A DNA stretch of 64,000 nt. It comes from Pseudomonas allokribbensis. GTDB taxonomy: Bacteria; Pseudomonadota; Gammaproteobacteria; Pseudomonadales; Pseudomonadaceae. The stretch spans positions 5,155,001-5,219,000 of the forward strand of contig NZ_CP062252.1 of assembly GCF_014863605.1 (NCBI RefSeq). The letters are read 5' to 3'. A program made the translations under genes and the position numbers. Shown here piece after piece: positions 18,093 to 25,893 of this stretch. Under the pieces are notes generated by a model that saw only the letters and a list, made by a program, of their open reading frames with translations, ran no database searches and had not been told where the DNA came from. The stretch's first letter is position 1. Each line of letters opens with the position of its first letter.

Positions 18093-19853
18093 ATGCTGCC
18101 GACTTCCCGTACCCTGCGTCTGTCGTTGTATACCCTGCTGATCATCGCCGGCGCCGCCCTCGCCGCGACTCTTGCGATCCGCCACGCCGAACGTCAGGCA
18201 TTGGAAGAGGACGCGGCGCGGGCCAATCAGCAGTTGGCACTGTACGCCAATTCTTTGCACACACTGATCGACCGCTACCGCGCCCTGCCCGCCGTGCTCG
18301 CACTGGACCCGCAATTGCGTGCGGCACTGGCCGGTCCGGTCGACGCCGAACAGCAAGCGGCGCTCAACCTGAAACTGGAAAAGATCAACGGCGCCGCACA
18401 ATCCTCGACGCTGGAACTGCTCGATCACACCGGCCTCGCGGTGGCGGCCAGCAATTGGCGTCTGCCCAGCAGCTACGTCGGTCACAACTACGGCTTTCGC
18501 CCCTACTTCAGCCAGACCCGCACCCAGGGCACCGGGCGTTTCTACGCAGTCGGCGTGACCAGCGGGATTCCCGGTTATTTCCTGTCCAGCGCGGTGCTCG
18601 GCGACAACGGCGAGTTCCTCGGGGCGATGGTGGTCAAGCTCGAATTCCCGGAACTTGAACGCGAATGGAGCCAGGGCAGCGACACCCTGCTGGTCAGTGA
18701 TGCACGCGGGATCATTTTCATCGCCAACCAGCCCGACTGGCGCTATCGCCTCCTGCACCCGCTGAGCCCGGCCGATTACAAAGAGATCAAGGCCACCCGC
18801 CAATACGACAAACAGTCGCTGGTGCCGCTGACTCATCTGTCGCTGCGTCGCTTCGACGACAACAGTGACCTGCGCCGTGTCGAAGGCCCGCAAGGCACAG
18901 CGGATTACCTGTGGGAATCGCTGCCGCTGACCGCCGAAGGCTGGACCCTGCACCTGCTGCGACGCCCGCAACTGTCCTTCGAAGACCAGCGCAATGCCGG
19001 ACTCGCCGCTGCCGGGGTGTGGCTGGCGCTGGTGTTCCTGTTGTTGTTCCTCAACCAGCGCTGGCGTCTGGCGAAGATGCGCCAGCGCAGCCGCGAAGAG
19101 CTTGAGCAACTGGTCGAAGAACGTACCCGCGACTTGCGTACCGCTCAGGACGGTCTGGTGCAGTCAGCCAAACTCGCGGCACTGGGACAGATGTCGGCGG
19201 CGCTGGCCCACGAAATCAATCAGCCGCTGACCGCTCAGCGCATGCAACTGGCGACCTTGCGCCTGCTGCTCGATCATGGCCGCGTCGATGACGCCTACAA
19301 GGCGCTCAAACCGGTCGATGAAATGCTCACGCGCATGGCGGCCCTGACCGGTCATTTGAAAACCTTCGCCCGCAAGAGCCCCAGCGGTTTGCGCGAGCGG
19401 CTGGATCTGGCGACAGTGGTCGATCAGGCCCTGCAATTGCTCGACGCAAGAATGCGCGACGAACAGGTCAGCCTTGTGCTGCATCTGACCCGCCCGGCCT
19501 GGGTGCGCGGCGATGCGATCCGTCTCGAACAAGTGCTGATCAACCTGCTGCGCAACGCCCTCGACGCTATGCAAGGCAAACCTTGCAAGCGTCTGGAAAT
19601 CCGTCTGGAAGCCGACGAGCAACTGTGGCGCCTGAGTGTCATCGACAACGGCGGCGGCATTGCCGAAGAGCATCTGGGCCAGGTGTTCGATCCGTTCTTC
19701 ACCACAAAACCGGTGGGTGACGGCCTCGGTCTGGGGCTGGCGGTGTCGTTTGCCATCGTCCACGAATCCGGCGGGCGCCTGAGCGCCGACAATGGCGACA
19801 ACGGCGCAGTGTTCAGCCTGACCCTGCCGATCGATCTGGAGGCGCACATCTGA
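18093..19853 (+). CDS. DctB/MifS-like sensor histidine kinase
   Basis: 586 residues from the ATG at 18093 (an in-frame ATG at 18051 adds 14 residues). One membrane helix (about 9-28), a periplasmic double Cache sensor (about 30-290), a second helix (about 300-320) and a coiled linker lead to the HisKA domain with the phosphorylated His in ALAHEINQPLTAQ (about residue 373). The ATPase domain has N, G1 and G2 boxes in VLINLLRNALDAM, VIDNGGGI and GDGLGLGLAVS. Homologues sense C4-dicarboxylates or alpha-ketoglutarate. The regulator starts within its stop codon, and a matching permease follows. Ligand is inferred. Confidence 0.85.
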   Translation: MLPTSRTLRLSLYTLLIIAGAALAATLAIRHAERQALEEDAARANQQLALYANSLHTLIDRYRALPAVLALDPQLRAALAGPVDAEQQAALNLKLEKINGAAQSSTLELLDHTGLAVAASNWRLPSSYVGHNYGFRPYFSQTRTQGTGRFYAVGVTSGIPGYFLSSAVLGDNGEFLGAMVVKLEFPELEREWSQGSDTLLVSDARGIIFIANQPDWRYRLLHPLSPADYKEIKATRQYDKQSLVPLTHLSLRRFDDNSDLRRVEGPQGTADYLWESLPLTAEGWTLHLLRRPQLSFEDQRNAGLAAAGVWLALVFLLLFLNQRWRLAKMRQRSREELEQLVEERTRDLRTAQDGLVQSAKLAALGQMSAALAHEINQPLTAQRMQLATLRLLLDHGRVDDAYKALKPVDEMLTRMAALTGHLKTFARKSPSGLRERLDLATVVDQALQLLDARMRDEQVSLVLHLTRPAWVRGDAIRLEQVLINLLRNALDAMQGKPCKRLEIRLEADEQLWRLSVIDNGGGIAEEHLGQVFDPFFTTKPVGDGLGLGLAVSFAIVHESGGRLSADNGDNGAVFSLTLPIDLEAHI

Positions 19854-21181
19854 TGCTCAATGCGGTGATGGTGGTCGATGACGAAAGCAGCATTCGCAGT
19901 GCCGTCGAACAGTGGCTGAGCCTGTCCGGGTTCGAGGTGCAACTGTTCAGTCGCGCCGAGGAATGCCTGGCGGCGCTGCCCGCGCATTTTGCCGGGGTGA
20001 TTGTCAGCGACGTGCGCATGCCAGGCCTCAGTGGTCTTGAACTGCTGGCCGAGGTGCAGCGCCGGGATGCCGACCTGCCGGTGATTCTGCTCACCGGCCA
20101 CGGCGATGTGCCGATGGCGGTCGAAGCCATGCGCGATGGCGCTTACGACTTTCTGGAAAAACCCTTCAGCCCCGAAACCTTGCTCGGCAGCCTGCGCCGG
20201 GCGCTGGACAAGCGCCGACTGGTGCTGGAAAACCGCGCCCTGCACGAACAGGCCGACAACCGCGCCAAACTGGATGCGACGCTGCTCGGTGTGTCCCGTG
20301 GCTTACAGACCTTGCGCCGGCAGGTGCTTGATCTGGCGACCCTGCCGGTCAACGTGCTGATCCGAGGCGAGACCGGCAGCGGCAAGGAACTGGTCGCCCG
20401 TTGCCTGCACGACTTCGGTCCGCGAGCCGACAAGCCGTTCGTGGCGCTGAATTGCGCGGCGATCCCCGAGCAGTTGTTCGAAGCCGAGTTGTTCGGGCAT
20501 GAAAGCGGCGCCTTCACCGGGGCCTCCGGCAAGCGTATCGGCAAGCTGGAGTACGCCGATGGCGGCACGCTGTTTCTCGATGAAATCGAAAGCATGCCGT
20601 TGGCCCAGCAGGTAAAACTGCTGCGGGTGTTGCAGGAGCAGAAGCTGGAGCGGCTGGGGTCGAACCAGAGTATTCGCGTGGACTTGCGGATCGTCGCGGC
20701 GACCAAACCCGATCTTTTGGATGAAGCGCGGGCCGGGCGTTTTCGCGAGGACCTGGCGTATCGCCTGAACGTCGCCGAATTGCGCCTGCCGCCGTTGCGT
20801 GATCGTCGGGAAGACATTCCGTTGTTGTTCGAGTCCTTCGCCCAGAGCGCCGCCCAACGCTTGGGCCGGACCTTCCCGCCGCTCAGTGGCGCGCAATTGA
20901 GCCACCTGCTGAGTCATGACTGGCCGGGTAATGTGCGGGAACTGGCGAACGTCGCCGAACGGCAGGTGCTGGGGCTGGATGAACCGGTGCAGGGCATCGA
21001 TCCCGGCCAGTCACTGGCGGCGCAGCAAGAGGCGTTTGAGGCGCAGTGTCTGCGGGCGGCGTTGACCCGGCACAAGGGGGATGTGAAAGCCGTGCTTGAA
21101 GAGCTGCAACTGCCTCGTCGCACGTTTAATGAAAAGATGCAGCGCCATGGTCTGACCCGGGAAATGTTCGTACCTGAATGA
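19853..21181 (+). CDS. DctD/MifR-like sigma-54-dependent response regulator
   Basis: 442 residues. Receiver domain with phosphoacceptor Asp53 in VIVSDVRMPG. The central AAA+ activator domain (about 145-375) shows Walker A GETGSGKE, the sigma-54 contact loop ESGAFTGA and Walker B in GTLFLDEIES. A C-terminal Fis-type helix-turn-helix (about 395-440) covers GDVKAVLEELQLPRRTFNEKM. ATG overlaps the kinase stop by one base. A sigma-54 promoter lies about 80 bases upstream of the following permease gene, the likely target. MifR (alpha-ketoglutarate) and DctD (succinate) are the closest functional models. Confidence 0.9.
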   Translation: MLNAVMVVDDESSIRSAVEQWLSLSGFEVQLFSRAEECLAALPAHFAGVIVSDVRMPGLSGLELLAEVQRRDADLPVILLTGHGDVPMAVEAMRDGAYDFLEKPFSPETLLGSLRRALDKRRLVLENRALHEQADNRAKLDATLLGVSRGLQTLRRQVLDLATLPVNVLIRGETGSGKELVARCLHDFGPRADKPFVALNCAAIPEQLFEAELFGHESGAFTGASGKRIGKLEYADGGTLFLDEIESMPLAQQVKLLRVLQEQKLERLGSNQSIRVDLRIVAATKPDLLDEARAGRFREDLAYRLNVAELRLPPLRDRREDIPLLFESFAQSAAQRLGRTFPPLSGAQLSHLLSHDWPGNVRELANVAERQVLGLDEPVQGIDPGQSLAAQQEAFEAQCLRAALTRHKGDVKAVLEELQLPRRTFNEKMQRHGLTREMFVPE

Positions 21182-21198
21182 GCGGAAATCCGCTCATT
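21177..21198 (+). repeat. Inverted repeat across the regulator stop codon
   Basis: AATGAGCGG (21177-21185) and CCGCTCATT (21190-21198) flank an AAAT loop. No good T-run follows, so it could be a weak terminator or an upstream activator site for the sigma-54 promoter about 70 bases further on. Confidence 0.5.
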
Positions 21199-21267
21199 CA
21201 TTCCTGATCATCGGCAAAAACCCGCTCAACAACTCCCCCTACCCCCTCTAAACCGGCCTTCCCCCCG

Positions 21268-21284
21268 TTGGCACAGCTCCTGCT
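21268..21284 (+). promoter_or_regulatory. Sigma-54 promoter of the permease gene
   Basis: TTGGCAC followed by ten bases ending in TGCT gives GG (21270-21271) and GC (21282-21283) exactly 12 bases apart, the -24/-12 spacing of RpoN promoters. It lies 63 bases before the permease ATG and directly after a gene for a sigma-54 activator. Confidence 0.8.
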
Positions 21285-21346
21285 ATAGCCCTCGCAGGCT
21301 GCGTTTCAACGCGCTCCACAAAAACAATTAAACGAAGGATCCTTCA

Positions 21347-22666
21347 ATGGATAACTCCAACGCCCTGCCTCTTGGGTCGGCTGCCGTGCCGGTCAAAGAA
21401 CGAACCACCGCCAGTCGCATCAAGTCGATCTTCAGCGGTTCCGTCGGCAACATGGTCGAGTGGTACGACTGGTACGTCTATGCCGCCTTCTCGCTGTACT
21501 TCGCCAAGACCTTCTTCCCCGCCGGTTCCACCACCGCCCAATTGATGAACACCGCCGCGATCTTCGCCGTGGGCTTTCTGATGCGCCCGATCGGTGGCTG
21601 GCTGATGGGCCTGTACGCCGACAAGGTCGGACGTAAAAAGGCACTGATGGCCTCGGTGTACCTGATGTGCTTCGGCTCCCTGCTGATCGCCCTGAGCCCG
21701 AACTACGAAACCATCGGCATCGGCGCGCCGATCCTGCTGGTGTTCGCCCGTCTGCTGCAAGGCCTGTCGGTCGGTGGCGAGTACGGCACTTCCGCGACTT
21801 ACCTGTCGGAGATGGCGACCAAGGAACGTCGCGGCTTCTTCTCAAGCTTCCAGTACGTGACCCTGATCTCGGGCCAGCTCATCGCGCTGGGCGTGTTGAT
21901 CGTGCTGCAGAACATGCTGACCACTGAACAGCTGTACGCCTGGGGCTGGCGCATCCCGTTCGCCATCGGCGCGCTGTGCGCAATCGTTGCGCTGTACCTG
22001 CGTCGCGGCATGGAAGAAACCGAGTCGTTCACCAAGAAAGAGAAGTCCAAGGAAAGCGCCATGCGCACCTTGATGCGCCATCCGAAGGAACTGCTCACCG
22101 TGGTCGGCCTGACCATGGGCGGTACGCTGGCGTTCTACACCTACACCACCTACATGCAGAAATACCTGGTGAACACCGTCGGCATGAGCATCTCCGACTC
22201 CACCACCATTTCCGCAGCGACGCTGTTCCTGTTCATGTGCCTGCAACCGATCATCGGCGGCCTGTCCGACAAGATCGGTCGTCGTCCGATCCTGATCGCC
22301 TTCGGCGTGCTCGGTACGATCTTCACTGTGCCGATCCTGATGACCCTGCACACCATCCAGACCTGGTGGGGCGCGTTCTTCCTGATCATGGCGGCGCTGA
22401 TCATCGTCAGCGGCTACACCTCGATCAACGCCGTGGTGAAGGCCGAGCTGTTCCCGACCGAAATCCGCGCCCTGGGCGTCGGCCTGCCGTACGCACTGAC
22501 CGTGTCGATCTTCGGCGGCACCGCCGAATACATCGCGCTGTGGTTCAAGAGTATCGGCATGGAAACCGGTTACTACTGGTACGTGACTGCGTGCATCGCG
22601 GTGTCCCTGCTGGTGTACATCACCATGAAAGACACCCAGAAACATTCGCGGATCGTCACTGACTGA
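21347..22666 (+). CDS. kgtP: MHS-family MFS permease, probably alpha-ketoglutarate (KgtP-like)
   Basis: 439 residues with 12 predicted membrane helices. Metabolite:H+ symporter signatures: NMVEWYDWYVYAAFS in helix 1, the loop motif GLYADKVGRKKALM, and QGLSVGGEYGTSATYLSEMA in helix 4. KgtP-type transporters import 2-oxoglutarate with protons through the inner membrane. The adjacent kinase/regulator pair and sigma-54 promoter support induction by an external dicarboxylate. An AAAAACAA motif (21320-21327) just upstream of the AAGGAT ribosome site suggests Crc/Hfq control. Other MHS substrates (dicarboxylates, aromatic acids) remain possible. Confidence 0.85.
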   Translation: MDNSNALPLGSAAVPVKERTTASRIKSIFSGSVGNMVEWYDWYVYAAFSLYFAKTFFPAGSTTAQLMNTAAIFAVGFLMRPIGGWLMGLYADKVGRKKALMASVYLMCFGSLLIALSPNYETIGIGAPILLVFARLLQGLSVGGEYGTSATYLSEMATKERRGFFSSFQYVTLISGQLIALGVLIVLQNMLTTEQLYAWGWRIPFAIGALCAIVALYLRRGMEETESFTKKEKSKESAMRTLMRHPKELLTVVGLTMGGTLAFYTYTTYMQKYLVNTVGMSISDSTTISAATLFLFMCLQPIIGGLSDKIGRRPILIAFGVLGTIFTVPILMTLHTIQTWWGAFFLIMAALIIVSGYTSINAVVKAELFPTEIRALGVGLPYALTVSIFGGTAEYIALWFKSIGMETGYYWYVTACIAVSLLVYITMKDTQKHSRIVTD

Positions 22667-22678
22667 TCGCAAAAAAAA

Positions 22679-22711
22679 CGCGCGAAGGTGCAAGACCTTC
22701 GCGCGTTTCTT
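22679..22711. terminator. Bidirectional terminator
   Basis: CGCGCGAAGGT and ACCTTCGCGCG form an 11-pair stem with a GCAAG loop, preceded by an A-run and followed by TTTCTT. It separates the permease gene from the convergent membrane-protein gene. Confidence 0.9.
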
Positions 22712-22729
22712 ACCTGTCCGATTTCCCGA

Positions 22730-23488
22730 TCAGGACAACTCGGCAACGCCCTGTTTGCCGCCATAGCGCTTCTGCGCATAAGACGCGCCCACGATCATCA
22801 CCAACAGAATCCCCGCCAGCACCGCCGACGAACCGATGGTGCCGAAGTCCAGCCCGCCCTTCTCATGGGACTTGGTCATCAAGTCGCCCAGGGTCGCGCC
22901 AAACGGCCGGGTCAGCACGAACGCCACCCAGAACAGCGCCACCGCCGAAATCTTCGTGAAGTACTTGAGCAATACGACCACCGCAATCGCCGAGCCGATC
23001 AACAGCGCGCCACCGGCAAAGCCCAGGCCCGAATCGTCCGCCAGGTAATCGCCGAGCGCGGTGCCCAGGGTGTTGGAGAACAGGATCGCCATCCAGTAGA
23101 ACATCTCGCCGCGAAAGCTCTGCACCTTGGTGACGTTGAGCGAATCGCCGCTCAGGCGCCACGCCGCGAAGATCGCCAGCAGGATCGCGATCAGGATCAT
23201 GGAACCTGTGGCGTAACCCAGCTCCAGCGTGCGGTCCATGAAGTCGGACATGGTGGTGCCGGCGGTGCTGGTCGACAGGATCACGATCCAGTACAGCAGC
23301 GGCTTGTAAGTCTTGGACATCAGTTGCGTGATCAGCGTCAGGACGAACACGCTGATCAGGATCAGCGAGCTCATGGCATAGCCGACGTTCAGGGTCATCG
23401 ACAGCAAATCCCCCGCGGTTTCCCCCAGGGTCGTCGCGCAGATTTTCATGACCCAGAAGGCCAGGGTGATTTGAGGCAGTTTGTTCAT
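22730..23488 (-). CDS. COG4705/DUF347 repeat membrane protein
   Basis: 252 residues, seven or eight hydrophobic segments. Four internal repeats share the core T-LGE/T-x-xD: ATTLGETAGDLLS near residue 20, TSTAGTTMSDFMD near 75, SNTLGTALGDYLA near 145 and TRPFGATLGDLMT near 200. This is typical of the COG4705 family of uncharacterised membrane proteins. Conserved Thr and Asp in each repeat suggest a pore or metal/ion route. Its start faces the gene for a small secreted repeat protein. A TTAAT-N6-TTAAT box lies about 128 bases upstream, suggesting response-regulator control, for example PmrA-like. Confidence 0.8.
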   Translation of the reverse strand: MNKLPQITLAFWVMKICATTLGETAGDLLSMTLNVGYAMSSLILISVFVLTLITQLMSKTYKPLLYWIVILSTSTAGTTMSDFMDRTLELGYATGSMILIAILLAIFAAWRLSGDSLNVTKVQSFRGEMFYWMAILFSNTLGTALGDYLADDSGLGFAGGALLIGSAIAVVVLLKYFTKISAVALFWVAFVLTRPFGATLGDLMTKSHEKGGLDFGTIGSSAVLAGILLVMIVGASYAQKRYGGKQGVAELS

Positions 23489-23836
23489 TGCAGGTAAAGC
23501 TCCAGTGTGTGACGGCCGGTTCTTGGTTTTCTGGCCGCCGGCAGACTGGCGTTACGAGGGTGAAAAACCGGTCGGGAATGTATGAAAAATCTGTCACACA
23601 ACCCAAAAGCGGCGATTAATCACCGGTTAATGCCCCTGCCGCATTCTGCACCTACCTGATCGATGACCTGCGCGACGCTCGCTCCGACGACGAAAGCGAA
23701 TTGAATGCGTCGCCCTTAATATCAAGTTAATCGATTGTTTTTAGCATTATTTTGCGCTTTTTAATCAATTTAGTTGGCGTAGCATGAACCCCATGCGAAA
23801 CACATCGCCAACGAATTTCGAATCTGGAGAACGACC
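23489..23836. promoter_or_regulatory. Divergent control region with two TTAAT-N6-TTAAT boxes
   Basis: Two direct repeats with 11-base period are present: TTAAT at 23616-23620 and 23627-23631, and TTAAT at 23716-23720 and 23727-23731. The first lies about 128 bases before the COG4705 gene, the second about 105 bases before the repeat-protein gene. CATTAT (23745-23750), 14 bases after the second box, could be its -10 element. The layout resembles PmrA/BasR-type boxes, in which the regulator overlaps the -35 region. No regulator of that type is encoded in the window. Confidence 0.55.
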
Positions 23837-24154
23837 ATGAAAACCAAACTGATCCTCGCCCTGACCTTGTCCGTACTGGCCGCCAACACCTTCGCCGCCG
23901 ATGGCTCGGACAAAACCAAATCCGCCGATTTCATTTCCGGCGCCAGCGCCGCTATCGAAACCAGCCACTCGGGCGCTTACGCTGCCGACGGTTTCGATAA
24001 AACCAACGTCGGCAAAGCGGTTGCTGCCGATGGCTTCGACAAGACTGGCACTGCTGCTGCCATCGCTGCCGACGGCTTCGATAAAACCGGCACCGCCGCT
24101 GCCATCGCTGCTGACGGTTTCGATAAAACCGGTACTGCCGCAGCCATTAGCTGA
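23837..24154 (+). CDS. Small secreted DGFDKT-repeat protein
   Basis: 105 residues. A clear signal peptide (1-20, ending NTFA) is followed by a mature chain of about 85 residues. The motif DG-F/S-DKT occurs at residues 22-27, 51-56, 65-70, 79-84 and 93-98. The last four are spaced exactly 14 residues apart in units of the form ADGFDKTGTAAAIA. The last two 42-base units are almost identical in DNA, pointing to recent duplication. No Cys, no membrane anchor. The paired acidic residues might bind cations, but this is only a guess. AGAACGACC precedes the ATG. I do not recognise the family. Confidence 0.8.
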   Translation: MKTKLILALTLSVLAANTFAADGSDKTKSADFISGASAAIETSHSGAYAADGFDKTNVGKAVAADGFDKTGTAAAIAADGFDKTGTAAAIAADGFDKTGTAAAIS

Positions 24155-24174
24155 TCGGCGCAATGCAAACACCA

Positions 24175-24203
24175 AAGCCCGGCCATTGCCGGGCTTGTTC
24201 ATT
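24175..24203 (+). terminator. Terminator of the repeat-protein gene
   Basis: AAGCCCGGC (24175-24183) and GCCGGGCTT (24188-24196) pair perfectly around a CATT loop, followed by GTTCATTT, a moderately T-rich tail. Confidence 0.8.
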
Positions 24204-24282
24204 TCCAAAGGTCGGCATTTGATCTTCGCGGATCGGACTTGCACTATTGGCCGCTTATAAAAGCCTTCAGGAACACCCCGCC

Positions 24283-24912
24283 ATGCCCGATGACATCCAT
24301 TTCTACGAACCGGCCAACGGCCACGGCCTGCCCCACGATCCGTTCAACGCGATCGTCGGTCCGCGTCCTATCGGCTGGATTTCTTCGCAGGATGCCGAGG
24401 GCCGGTTGAACCTGGCGCCTTACAGCTTTTTCAACGCGTTCAACTACATTCCGCCGATCATCGGGTTCTCCAGCGTCGGGCGCAAAGACAGCCTGAACAA
24501 CATCGAGCAGACCGGTGAGTTCGTCTGGAACCTCGCGACCCGGCCGCTGGCCGAGCAGATGAACCAGAGCTGCGCAGCCGTCGCGCCCGAGGTCAACGAG
24601 TTCGAACTGGCGGGGCTGACGCCGGTGGCGTCGAAGGTGATTGCCGTGCCGCGTGTGGCCGAAAGCCCGGTGTCCTTCGAGTGCAAGGTCACGCAGATCA
24701 TTCAGTTGCAGCGGGCCGACGGCGAGACGGTGCCGAGCTGGCTGGTGCTCGGCGAAGTGGTCGCCGTGCACATCGCCAAATGGCTGTTGAAGGACGGGAT
24801 CTACGACACCGCCGCCGCAGAACCGATTCTGCGGGGCGGCGGGCCGGCGGACTACTTCCAGCTGGGGCCGGAGGCATTGTTCAAGATGTGGCGCCCGGGC
24901 GCCGTCAAGTAA
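24283..24912 (+). CDS. Flavin reductase-like domain protein
   Basis: 209 residues from the ATG at 24283, preceded by AGGAA; the upstream in-frame ATG at 24247 has no ribosome site. The split-barrel FMN-binding domain (about 20-165) shows IVGPRPIGWISSQDAEGRLNLAPYSFF-type and FVWNLATRPLAEQMNQS segments, typical of the DIM6/flavin reductase family acting with FMN and NAD(P)H or as electron carriers. It is probably cytoplasmic. No oxygenase partner lies next to it. The C-terminus GGPADYFQLGPEALFKMWRPG is usual in this family. Substrate unknown. Confidence 0.82.
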   Translation: MPDDIHFYEPANGHGLPHDPFNAIVGPRPIGWISSQDAEGRLNLAPYSFFNAFNYIPPIIGFSSVGRKDSLNNIEQTGEFVWNLATRPLAEQMNQSCAAVAPEVNEFELAGLTPVASKVIAVPRVAESPVSFECKVTQIIQLQRADGETVPSWLVLGEVVAVHIAKWLLKDGIYDTAAAEPILRGGGPADYFQLGPEALFKMWRPGAVK

Positions 24913-24918
24913 ACGCGG

Positions 24919-25161
24919 TTACCAGATCAGCTCGGCGTCATCAGTGACGCCCTTGAGCTTGTCCAGCTCATTGATGGCCGCTTCATCCGCGGCAATGGCA
25001 CCAGGGAAGACCTGGTCATTCAACAGTTTGTGAAAGCGTGGCGCACCGCCGTCGACCAGGGCCTTGACCGCGATTGCCGCGTGATAACCCTTGTTGCTGC
25101 CCAACTCGACGGGGACTACAGCGGAAACCGCTTCGAAGTGTTCGAACTCTTTACGTGCCAT
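24919..25161 (-). CDS. Conserved small protein, unknown function
   Basis: 80 residues, soluble, no signal sequence. Net acidic in the C-terminal half (AADEAAINELDKLKGVTDDAEL). AGGACC precedes the ATG. It ends six bases from the convergent flavin-reductase-like gene and lies downstream of the ABM-domain gene on the same strand with a 43-base gap, so the two may be cotranscribed. I do not recognise a domain. Codon use is typical of the region, which supports it being real. Confidence 0.65.
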   Translation of the reverse strand: MARKEFEHFEAVSAVVPVELGSNKGYHAAIAVKALVDGGAPRFHKLLNDQVFPGAIAADEAAINELDKLKGVTDDAELIW

Positions 25162-25204
25162 GTCGCAGGTCCTGGCTCAGTCAAATAGGCTGGCCATTAA
25201 ACCC

Positions 25205-25558
25205 TCAACCGGCGAGTTTGTGTATCGGCGCGCAACTTTGACCCAGCGCCTGCGCCGCCGACACGTCTTTAAACGTGTGGAAATCCAGACTGTTGACCAC
25301 CAGGTCCTGCACCAGCTCGGCAAAGACTTCCATCGACGGGCTGCTGAAATAGGCGGTCATCGACTGCTGGTTATTCCAGAAACCGGAAACCAGCCAAAGC
25401 TCCGGATCACACTGCGAATGCTGCAAGGAAAAGCTCAGGCAACCGGCGGCGGCACGGGACGGTTCGATCAGCGCGCTCAGGCGCATGCCGAGTTCCGCCG
25501 AGCGCCCGGCGCGCGCTCGAACGAAGGCCATATGACTGACGGGAATCTGCTTGGACAT
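25205..25558 (-). CDS. ABM-domain monooxygenase-like protein
   Basis: 117 residues from the ATG at 25558, behind GGGAGGG. It is a single antibiotic biosynthesis monooxygenase fold: HMAFVRARAGRSAELGMRLSALIEPSRAAAGCLSFSLQHS followed by LWLVSGFWNNQQSMTAYFSSPSM. ABM proteins range from quinol monooxygenases (YgiN) to haem-degrading enzymes and stress proteins; the substrate cannot be told. The in-frame extension to 25669 is unsupported. Divergent from an AraC gene across 335 bases. Confidence 0.75.
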   Translation of the reverse strand: MSKQIPVSHMAFVRARAGRSAELGMRLSALIEPSRAAAGCLSFSLQHSQCDPELWLVSGFWNNQQSMTAYFSSPSMEVFAELVQDLVVNSLDFHTFKDVSAAQALGQSCAPIHKLAG

Positions 25559-25893
25559 GTTCAACCCTCCCAGGGAGTCGCGTGGCAGCCGGGGACGGGC
25601 TGCGACAGGATCCAAGGTTAAGGGCCGGGCAGCGTTCGCCGTTAGTCGATTCCTGCCGTCGCGTTGCACAATCCTGCAAGACTGTCTTTCATACCTGTAA
25701 CAGATCGTGAATTGCTGTCACCGTCCTGTCACACCGGTTTCGAGCAAGTTTTCCGGAATGCGCCCTGTCATGTCTGGGCAGGCAAGCAACGCCATGCAGG
25801 ATCAGGCAAGCATTTCGCAGGATGTGTCTACCGCTTGCGCTTGCACAAACTTATGCTCTGCTCCCATTCCATCCCTTGCCGAGGAGGCTGTGC
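25559..25893. other. Divergent intergenic region
   Basis: 335 bases between the ABM-domain gene and the AraC-type regulator. Two CTGTCA copies (25714-25719 and 25726-25731) could be regulator half-sites. I see no small gene and no clear core promoter. Confidence 0.4.

Noticed and set aside
23977-24186. 69-codon antisense repeat frame under the DGFDKT gene
   Set aside because: Repeats are simply the complement of the plus-strand units; no ribosome site or export signal.
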